NCBI GenBank assembly: GCA_003250355.1
Contig: QKGS01000049.1
Span: forward strand, 1-53,148
Origin: Bacteroidota bacterium
GTDB taxonomy: Bacteria; Bacteroidota; Bacteroidia; Bacteroidales; SZUA-534
Direction: 5' to 3'
Length of the DNA: 53,148 bases
Positions 26,612 through 33,990 of this stretch are shown piece by piece. Each line of letters begins with the position of its first letter. The first letter of the stretch is position 1. The translations under genes were made by a program, and so were the position numbers. The notes beneath the pieces are model-generated. The model made no database searches. It was given only the letters and a program-made list of their open reading frames with translations, and was not told where the DNA came from.

Positions 26612-28111
26612 ATGAAAATCAATAAAATCATCTCCATAGCATTGACCCTGCTGATACTAACAGCATGTCAACCGAAAAAAGAACCATTTACCACCGAGTG
26701 GGAATCATTAAAAAAACACAATGCAGCACCGGAATGGTTTGCCGATGCAAAATTCGGGATCTATTTTCATTGGGGAGTTTATTCCGTTCCGGCAGCCATT
26801 GGCGAATGGTATCCGCGCATTATGTATATTCACGATGCAGACTCTACTGAGAAATGGTGGTGGTGGGGAAATGAATACCACAAAAAGACTTATGGTGAAG
26901 ATTTTCACTATCACGATTTTATCCCAATGTGGAAAGCTCCTGAGTTCGACGCAAAGGAATGGGTAGATGTGTTTGAAGGCTCGGGGGCAAAAATAATTGG
27001 TGCTATAGCCGAGCATCACGATGGGTTTTCAATGTGGGACAGTAAGGTGAATGAGTGGAACGCTGCTCAGATGGGACCAATGATCGATGTTGTAAAAGCC
27101 ATTGCAGATGAGACCTATAAGCGTGATTTGAAATTTATGGCAACATTTCATCACGGGTTTCACGGTCTGTTTTATCCTAAAGAAGATAATACGGTTATCC
27201 GCCCGAACAGCGATTTGAATATAAACTACACAAATTGTGTCGTTCCTAAAGACGAGAAGTATAAAAAACTATATGGTACATACTCTTACGAGGAAATGCA
27301 GGAGCTGTGGATTAATAAGCTCAATGAAGTTATTGATGCCACTTGCCCTGACTATATCTGGATGGATTTCGGTCAAAAATTTATTCAGGAAGATTACCGT
27401 AAGCAATTTCTTGCAAATTATTTTAACAAAGCCGATGAATTGGGCAAAGAAGTAGTGGTTAATACAAAAGGAGAGTTCTTCCCTACTGATCTTGCCATTG
27501 TAAATGTTGAACGTTCTACCATGGATAGCATTCAGGATGAAGTTTGGGTTACTGACTTTATTTTAGGATGGGCATGGTCATATATTGAAAAACACCGTAC
27601 AGCTATTTCTCCGGCATTTGCTATCAGAGTTCTTGCCGATGTTGTAAGTAAAAACGGAGTTATGCTACTATCGGCAGGGCCTATGCCCGACGGAACTCTG
27701 CCTGAAGAGCAAGTTGCAACTATGGAAGGCATAGGAGCATGGATGAAACTTTATGGAGAAGCCATTTACAATACTCGTCCGTTTAATGTGTTTGGTGAAG
27801 GGCCAACTGAATTAAAAGCTCAGAAAGCAGATGGTTCTGTAATGTCAGGTCTTGATAAATTGAACAAAAAGGACATTCGCTATACCAGAAAAGGAAATGT
27901 AGTTTATGCCATTCAACTAGGATGGGATAACGAAAGTGCGGAGAAAGTATTAACTTCATTATCAGGTTTTGAAGTGAAATCGGTAAGTGCTTTAGGAAGC
28001 AGCAAAGAAATAGATTGGAAACAGACTAGTGAGGGCTTACTTGTTAATCAGCCAAAAGAAATGCCGGAGCATGCTGATATAGCTTTTGTATATAAAATTG
28101 AGTTGAAGTAA
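26612..28111 (+). CDS. GH29 alpha-L-fucosidase lipoprotein (canonical active site)
   Basis: 499 residues with lipobox Cys19 (LTAC). Of the four GH29 proteins it is the only one with the standard pocket: GIYFHWGVYSVPA (His53), GEWYPRIMY and EHHDGFSMW (His135-His136). The predicted nucleophile is Asp252 in YIWMDFG. It should be a lipid-anchored enzyme that releases terminal alpha-L-fucose, or possibly L-galactose, from oligosaccharides with retention of configuration. It lies between two divergent GH29 paralogues in a run of three on the same strand, each separated by REP-like DNA. Confidence 0.9.
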   Translation: MKINKIISIALTLLILTACQPKKEPFTTEWESLKKHNAAPEWFADAKFGIYFHWGVYSVPAAIGEWYPRIMYIHDADSTEKWWWWGNEYHKKTYGEDFHYHDFIPMWKAPEFDAKEWVDVFEGSGAKIIGAIAEHHDGFSMWDSKVNEWNAAQMGPMIDVVKAIADETYKRDLKFMATFHHGFHGLFYPKEDNTVIRPNSDLNINYTNCVVPKDEKYKKLYGTYSYEEMQELWINKLNEVIDATCPDYIWMDFGQKFIQEDYRKQFLANYFNKADELGKEVVVNTKGEFFPTDLAIVNVERSTMDSIQDEVWVTDFILGWAWSYIEKHRTAISPAFAIRVLADVVSKNGVMLLSAGPMPDGTLPEEQVATMEGIGAWMKLYGEAIYNTRPFNVFGEGPTELKAQKADGSVMSGLDKLNKKDIRYTRKGNVVYAIQLGWDNESAEKVLTSLSGFEVKSVSALGSSKEIDWKQTSEGLLVNQPKEMPEHADIAFVYKIELK

Positions 28112-28114
28112 AGA

Positions 28115-28306
28115 GTAAGGCTGAAAGCCTGTTATGTATAAGCACAAGGATTTAACCCTGTGATGAGTGAAAAATCAAAGTTCAAGCCTGCAAGGCTTAC
28201 CTATATTAATAAATTACAGTTCGCTCTTTTAGAGCTATTGTGGTTGTGTTGTAATAATACGTAGGGTTGCACCCTACGCTTTTACAGAAAAGCCTTACAG
28301 GCTTTA
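28115..28306. repeat. REP-like cluster of short palindromes
   Basis: Contains GGCTGAAAGCC (28119-28129), AAGCCTGCAAGGCTT (28184-28198), GCTCTTTTAGAGC (28223-28235), GTAGGGTTGCACCCTAC (28262-28278) and AAGCCTTACAGGCTT (28289-28303). Several units match those at 9316-9507 in order and type. Confidence 0.8.
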
Positions 28307-28328
28307 TGAAAAAAAAGATATAAAGATA

Positions 28329-29942
28329 ATGATTATGAATCTTAAAAACTTATTAATTCCCGTAATAGCTGCAACCATGTTTGCAAGCTGTTCAACAGAA
28401 AAATCAAAGTCCGATAAGCCTATGGACGATGACAAAGTAAGCGTTACCACTGCAGAAGTAGATCAGTTAGATGACCCATATCTGGAAGAGTGGCCATCTA
28501 TTGCCCGACATTCTTGTCCTGAATGGTTCCGCGATGCAAAGTTTGGGATATTTACATGTTTGGGACCTGCATCGGTTGCTACACAAGATGGTACAAGTGA
28601 ATGGTACGGTTGGGAAATGTACCGCAAGTCGCCTGTATGGTGGACAAATGCTCCGAACCACACACGTCCGGAAGGAGAAACAAAAGAATTCAAATACCAT
28701 AAAGAAAAGTATGGAGATCAAAAAGACTTTGGTTATAAAGACTTTATTAAATTGTTTAAACCTGAGCAATTTAATGCTGCAGAATGGGCAGAAGTTTTCC
28801 ATGGTTCAGGTGCTAAGTTTGCAGGGCCGGTAGGTATTTTTCATGATAATTACTTAATGTGGGATTCTGAAATAAGCCGTTGGAATAGTGCTGATATGGC
28901 CGGAGTAGATGTTACGGCTGAATTGGAAAAAGCTTATCGCGATAAAGGAATGAAATTTCTTATTACATATCATCATGCCTTTACATGGTGGTGGTATGTG
29001 CATTCTTACGAATATGATGGAGCAAAACCTGGCAATGAAGACCTTTACTGCCGCCCGCACAAGTTTTCTGATAACAACACAAGCTTCGATGAGTATCCCG
29101 ATGAGGAATATGAAGAGCTATGGTACGATAAGCTTAATGAGTCTATTGAAAAGTTTAATCCTGACCTGTTTTGGTTCGATATGGGACTTGAGCTACTAAG
29201 CGATAAAATACGTAAAAAGGCATTTGCACGGATACTTAATAACGCAAAAGTTAAAAATCAGGATGTAGGTATATGCTACAAGATTAAGTATGATGTATGC
29301 ATACCTCCATCGGCAGGTATTCTTGATTACGAGAAGGGACGTTCAACTACTGTGCGTAAAGATCCGTGGTTAAGCGATACTCCGCTTGCAGGTTGGTATT
29401 ATAATGGCAAGCCTTCTCGTACTCCGGAAGCAATTATTGAAATACTTTGCGATATTACAAGTAAAAACGGTTGTTTGCAGCTTTGCGTGAGCCCGAAACC
29501 TGACGGAACTATTCCTGAAGATCAGAAGCAAACTCTTGCAGCAATTGGTGAGTGGTTGGATATGAATGGAGAGGCTATTTATAGTACACGCCCGTGGCTG
29601 GTTGCTGAAGAAGGGCCAACAAAACTTGCTGAAGATGGCCATTTCAATGAAAATTGGGAAGCTATTTACGGTGAAACAGATATACGCTATACCAGAAGCA
29701 AGGATAATAATACGCTTTATGTAATTGTACTCGATAAACCAACAAAAGGTAAGGTTGTAGCTAAAAAACTGGGAACTGTATTTGAATATCTCACAAGAGA
29801 AGTTAAAAGTGTAGAGCTAATTGGTACCGATGCAAAAATTGAATGGAAGCAAAATTTTGCAAATATGACATTCTCATTCCCTGAAAATGCTAATGGAAAA
29901 CATGCATTTTGCTATAAGCTTACATTAGAGCCGGAGAAGTAG
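28329..29942 (+). CDS. Divergent GH29-family lipoprotein
   Basis: 537 residues from the first ATG, with an alternative ATG two codons later. The lipobox is FASC with Cys21. It aligns over its length with the protein at 24585: EEWPSIAR, EWFRDAKFGIF, EWYGWEMY, FWFDMGLELLSD with Asp284 as nucleophile, and DYEKGRST. It shares the same non-standard pocket, TCLG (Cys77) in place of FHWG and FHDNY (Phe171-His172) in place of HHDGF. The two paralogues thus differ in anchoring (lipoprotein here, soluble type I signal there) while keeping the same unusual pocket, which suggests one substrate handled in two compartments or surfaces. The specificity is unknown. Confidence 0.82.
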   Translation: MIMNLKNLLIPVIAATMFASCSTEKSKSDKPMDDDKVSVTTAEVDQLDDPYLEEWPSIARHSCPEWFRDAKFGIFTCLGPASVATQDGTSEWYGWEMYRKSPVWWTNAPNHTRPEGETKEFKYHKEKYGDQKDFGYKDFIKLFKPEQFNAAEWAEVFHGSGAKFAGPVGIFHDNYLMWDSEISRWNSADMAGVDVTAELEKAYRDKGMKFLITYHHAFTWWWYVHSYEYDGAKPGNEDLYCRPHKFSDNNTSFDEYPDEEYEELWYDKLNESIEKFNPDLFWFDMGLELLSDKIRKKAFARILNNAKVKNQDVGICYKIKYDVCIPPSAGILDYEKGRSTTVRKDPWLSDTPLAGWYYNGKPSRTPEAIIEILCDITSKNGCLQLCVSPKPDGTIPEDQKQTLAAIGEWLDMNGEAIYSTRPWLVAEEGPTKLAEDGHFNENWEAIYGETDIRYTRSKDNNTLYVIVLDKPTKGKVVAKKLGTVFEYLTREVKSVELIGTDAKIEWKQNFANMTFSFPENANGKHAFCYKLTLEPEK

Positions 29943-29953
29943 ATGATAATCTA

Positions 29954-29984
29954 CCGAGGGAATCGCTCAAAGCGACACCCTCGG
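29954..29984 (+). terminator. Hairpin after the fourth GH29 gene, copy of the one at 26228
   Basis: CCGAGGG and CCCTCGG enclose TCGCT-CAA-AGCGA with a 2-nt internal mismatch. It matches the hairpin at 26228-26258 almost base for base but lacks a good T tract. Confidence 0.6.
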
Positions 29985-30021
29985 TTATTAGTATTTAGAA
30001 AAATAAAAAGTTCGTTTTGAG

Positions 30022-30053
30022 AGGGTGGGCTGCAATAGCAGTTCGCCCTTTTT
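30022..30053 (+). terminator. Rho-independent terminator
   Basis: AGGGTGGGCTGC (30022-30033) pairs with GCAGTTCGCCCT (30038-30049) using G-U wobbles, with loop AATA and a T tract. It probably backs up the preceding hairpin. Confidence 0.75.
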
Positions 30054-30267
30054 ATTGTAAAAACACTATTCAAAGGCATTCGGGTGAAATTGTTACAAAT
30101 ACCCTCATATTACGAATCATATGCATACGTTTGAAATGTCAGCGATAATGTAATATTGTTAGTTAACTATCTAAACTATGTGATAAAGGTTTAGTTCACT
30201 TGAAAATATTTGGGGATATTTTTAAAAGAACAATACCTGATCACACACATTTTTAAACTATTTTACA
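30054..30267 (+). promoter_or_regulatory. Leader and promoter region of the third GH86-like gene
   Basis: A 214-nt A/T-rich gap. TAATATTG (30151-30158) is one mismatch from the -7 consensus, with TTTG at 30130-30133 upstream at slightly short spacing. The leader would be over 100 nt. No clear operator palindrome is seen. Confidence 0.35.
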
Positions 30268-33200
30268 ATGAAAGCGAGAAACCTTTTATTCGCCGTGGCT
30301 TTAGTTTTGTGTGGAACACTAAAAAGCCAGACAGTAAATGTTCAGGTTAACCTGAACGTAAATCACCAACTAGGTGCAGTGACCAAATTTGAACGGTCAA
30401 AGTTTGTAACACTTCATGCCGATGTATTATCGTCCGACTGGGATCTGGGAACCAATTCCATTGCCGATACACGTAATCATTTCCTGAATGGGTACGATGT
30501 ATATATGGGTAGAAACACCGGTCCTATTAACGGCGACCTGAACAATGCATGGCAGGATGCCGGCCGTCCGGGATTTGTTGACCCCAATTATTACACCAAC
30601 AGGAGAAACTTCTGGAAAAACTATTACGGATCACGTACATCGTGGCATCAGTACGATGACAGGAATAACCTTATTATCTGTCCGCAACTGCACCCGTTCT
30701 GGCCCGATGGCACAAAGCTTTCTGCCGGATGGGCATTATCAACAAAAAATACTGCTGCCGAACCATTAGGTACAGCAAGTGGTGAATTTTTGGCCAATTA
30801 CGTAAATAAAGTTTTTGGTACAGGAGGCACCGACGGGCAGAGAAAGCCAAAGCTTGTTGAAATTGTTAATGAACCGGTTTACGACCTTGTCGACTGGCAC
30901 GGTTCAGCTTCACTTACAAGCATTTTTAATTTTCATAAAACAGTAGCTCAAAAGGTAAAAGCACTTAACCCCGATGTAAAAGTTGGTGGTTATGTTACTG
31001 CATTTCCCGATTTCGATAAAAACAACTTTAACCAATGGGAAAGCAGATGGAAGTCGTTTATTGATATAGCAGTTTCAAATGTAGATTTTTACTCACTTCA
31101 CTTTTATGATATGCCGGTATTCGGCGGAAAAGCCATTTACCGTAAGGGTGGCGATATTGAAGCTACTTTCGATATGCTTGAGCATTATAGTTACCTCAAA
31201 TTCGGAGCACCAAAGAGTTTTGTTATTTCAGAATACGGAGCTACGGTTCACGATTATCAGGGACCATGGTCATCGTATCGTGACTGGCTACGAATTAAGG
31301 CAATGAACTCTATGATGCTGCAATTCATGTCGCGTGCAAACCTTATTGACCAAACTATAAACTACACTATGCTGAAGGTTGACTGGTGGTCGCCAAGCAA
31401 TAATGGAACCGCCAACTCAACATGGCCCGACCGCCTTTTCCGTAAGGCTAATGAGCCGGCCAGCTACACCGGAAACTGGGTTTATACCGATATGATACAC
31501 TATTATGATCTGTGGAAAAATGTAAACGGGAAGCGTGTTGACAGCTGGTCGTCTGACCTTGACGTAATGACCGATGCTTTTGTAACCGGAAACAAAGCAT
31601 ACGTTATTATTAACAACCTTGATTTTACAAGTAAAACTATTGACCTTACGGTAAATGAGGATCATGGCCTGAATGTCAGCCAGCTTACAATTAAACAGTT
31701 GTATTTGAGTGAGAATAATGCCAGAAAAGACCAAAATACTGTTAAGCTCGATAAAAATACTTACTACTCAAACTTTCCGTCGAAGCTTACTCTGAAGCCG
31801 GAAGGAACTTATGTGTTGGAATACACTCTGAACGGCAATGTGAATATTGATGAAACATCGAAAGAGGTAAAATACTATGCCAACAAATACAAGCAAGCTA
31901 TTTATGCCAATACAGCCAATACATTTGCCATAAATGGCGTAACAAAAGGGTCGTATGGTGAGGCTACATTACGTATAGGTGTTGGTCGTAACCTTGGCAA
32001 GTCTCTAAAGCCAACAGTTACTGTAAACGGAACTCAGGTTAGCGTACCTGACAACATTAAGGGTGATGCACAAACCGACAGAGGTCGCTTTTTTGGTATG
32101 ATTGAGGTTGATGTACCTTACAATGTTCTGAAAACAAACAATACTATAAGTGTTACATTCCCTGACGGTGGCGGGTTCATTAGTAGTATGGCGTTACAAG
32201 CGTACCGGTTTTCTAAACCTATATCACGTAATGGTATAGTTGTTACAACTCCGGGAAGCATTAGTGTTGATAATCCATCGAAATATACAAGTACCAAATA
32301 TGTTTCGGGTGGTAAACTCGACGTGGTTGTAAACTATGAAGCAGGAACAAACAAAACAGTATCGGATACATACAATGGTATTGAAGTACTACTGCGTGAA
32401 ATGACTGCAGACTGGAGCACTGTTGTAAATGATTATAGAGGAAACGCTACTTCAGCTGTTGGTAAGCAAAACGGGCAGGTTACTGTAAGCATCGATCTTA
32501 CCGGAGTAACTCCTTCCAATGAATTACCGGCAGGAAATTTCTATTTCCTAATGCCACATTTTAAAAACAGCGCCGGAGAAGAGCTTGCATTACAAGGTCT
32601 GAACCCTATAAATATTGTAAACGGTACTATTCAGGTTACAGGAGTTACTGTAAATACCAATGCGTCAATTGATGCAGGCAGCACAGTAAGCCTTACGGCA
32701 AATGTGTTACCAAACAATGCTACAAATAAGAATGTTACATGGTCATCAAGTAATACATCGGTAGCTACTGTTAACAGTAACGGTGTTGTTAGTGGTGTAT
32801 CTGCAGGAACAGCTAATATCACTGTTAAAACTCAGGATGGTAATAAAACCGATGTTTGTGTAGTTACAGTAAATAAAGTTGTAGCAGGCAGTATTGCTGT
32901 TGACGATAAAAACAAATACAAAACTACGGAATATAAAGTTGGCGGCACATTAGATGTAACTGTGGTATACAATGCAGGTACCGGAAATACTGTTGCCAAT
33001 GACCTTGGTGGTGTTCGGGTAATGCTTCGGGAATGTACTCCGCAGTGGGCTGTAGTTAACGACTATATTGCAGCCGATGCTTCAGCAATAGGAAAACAAT
33101 CAGGTACAACTGTTCTTTCAATTGACCTGAGCAATGTTCCTCCTACTTCTGATTTACCTGATGGAAATTTCTACTTCCTTTTCCCTCGTTTTATAGCATC

Positions 33201-33945
33201 TGACGGTTCAAACCATTGGGTAAATGGTCTTACTCCTATTAATATTGTTGATGGTAAAGCCGGTATTGATGATATAATAATTGAAGCTGAAAACTTTAAC
33301 TCTACTGGTGGAACAATTGATGAATCAGCCTGGGGTGGTCCCGGTTTAGGTGTAAATGATGCAGGTACAAACATTAACTGGGTTAACTCAGGTGATTATA
33401 CCGAATACACTATCAATGTAGCAGAAGCGAGTGAGTATTTAATAACTTACTATATATCTACACCATCCGATAATGCTCAGGTTCAGATATCAGTTGATGG
33501 TACTGTAGCTTCTACAGATAATGTAACAAACAACGGACAATGGGATAGCTTTTATCCTTTGACAGCTGCAAATTCTGTTTATCTGTCAAAAGGAATTCAC
33601 ACAATCAGAATTAAAGCTACCGGATCAAATACATGGCAGTGGAACTTAGATAAGGTAATACTTTCGGCAGAACCTGATACAAAGCGAGGATTATTAAAAG
33701 TGAAAGATACAAATGTCATGAAAGTTTATCCTAATCCTGTAAAGGATATGCTTAATGTAGAGTTAACAGATTCAGATAGTCCTGCAACAATTAAGTTGTT
33801 GAGTATTGACGGAGAAATTATAGTGTCGGAGCAGACTTACAATAATTATGTTGACTTATATTTAGGTAATTTACCTGCAGGAACATATATACTTCAGGTA
33901 AATGATGGTGTTAATATTTTAACTGAAAAAGTGATTAAAAATTAG
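30268..33945 (+). CDS. GH86-like secreted endo-glycanase with Big2, CBM6 and T9SS sorting domain
   Basis: 1225 residues with a signal peptide ending near LKSQ. The GH86-like catalytic domain (about 20-510) has Glu202 in IVNEPVYD and Glu322 in VISEYGATVHDY as predicted acid/base and nucleophile. It closely parallels the enzyme at 14359, including YRDWLRIK and ISSMALQAY in the following beta-sandwich. Next come a module of unknown family (about 660-785), a Big2 domain (790-869), a second copy of the unknown module (873-998), a CBM6 (1005-1134; EAENFNSTGG, WQWNLDKV) and a type A T9SS sorting domain (VYPNPVKDMLNV, 1151-1225). CBM6 modules in agarases bind galactan chain ends. The gene is convergent with a sensor kinase and shares a terminator with it. 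Confidence 0.85.
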   Translation: MKARNLLFAVALVLCGTLKSQTVNVQVNLNVNHQLGAVTKFERSKFVTLHADVLSSDWDLGTNSIADTRNHFLNGYDVYMGRNTGPINGDLNNAWQDAGRPGFVDPNYYTNRRNFWKNYYGSRTSWHQYDDRNNLIICPQLHPFWPDGTKLSAGWALSTKNTAAEPLGTASGEFLANYVNKVFGTGGTDGQRKPKLVEIVNEPVYDLVDWHGSASLTSIFNFHKTVAQKVKALNPDVKVGGYVTAFPDFDKNNFNQWESRWKSFIDIAVSNVDFYSLHFYDMPVFGGKAIYRKGGDIEATFDMLEHYSYLKFGAPKSFVISEYGATVHDYQGPWSSYRDWLRIKAMNSMMLQFMSRANLIDQTINYTMLKVDWWSPSNNGTANSTWPDRLFRKANEPASYTGNWVYTDMIHYYDLWKNVNGKRVDSWSSDLDVMTDAFVTGNKAYVIINNLDFTSKTIDLTVNEDHGLNVSQLTIKQLYLSENNARKDQNTVKLDKNTYYSNFPSKLTLKPEGTYVLEYTLNGNVNIDETSKEVKYYANKYKQAIYANTANTFAINGVTKGSYGEATLRIGVGRNLGKSLKPTVTVNGTQVSVPDNIKGDAQTDRGRFFGMIEVDVPYNVLKTNNTISVTFPDGGGFISSMALQAYRFSKPISRNGIVVTTPGSISVDNPSKYTSTKYVSGGKLDVVVNYEAGTNKTVSDTYNGIEVLLREMTADWSTVVNDYRGNATSAVGKQNGQVTVSIDLTGVTPSNELPAGNFYFLMPHFKNSAGEELALQGLNPINIVNGTIQVTGVTVNTNASIDAGSTVSLTANVLPNNATNKNVTWSSSNTSVATVNSNGVVSGVSAGTANITVKTQDGNKTDVCVVTVNKVVAGSIAVDDKNKYKTTEYKVGGTLDVTVVYNAGTGNTVANDLGGVRVMLRECTPQWAVVNDYIAADASAIGKQSGTTVLSIDLSNVPPTSDLPDGNFYFLFPRFIASDGSNHWVNGLTPINIVDGKAGIDDIIIEAENFNSTGGTIDESAWGGPGLGVNDAGTNINWVNSGDYTEYTINVAEASEYLITYYISTPSDNAQVQISVDGTVASTDNVTNNGQWDSFYPLTAANSVYLSKGIHTIRIKATGSNTWQWNLDKVILSAEPDTKRGLLKVKDTNVMKVYPNPVKDMLNVELTDSDSPATIKLLSIDGEIIVSEQTYNNYVDLYLGNLPAGTYILQVNDGVNILTEKVIKN

Positions 33946-33957
33946 TTTGGATACCTG

Positions 33958-33990
33958 AGGCTGTTTCATTAATTTGAAGCAGCCTTTTTT
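33958..33990. terminator. Bidirectional terminator between the convergent GH86-like and sensor kinase genes
   Basis: AGGCTGTTTC (33958-33967) pairs with GAAGCAGCCT (33976-33985) with one wobble, followed by T residues on the plus strand. It overlaps the kinase stop codon at 33969-33971. Confidence 0.8.

Noticed and set aside
28463-29060. Overlapping reading frames within the fourth GH29 gene
   Set aside because: They are antisense or out-of-frame shadows without start signals or recognisable domains.
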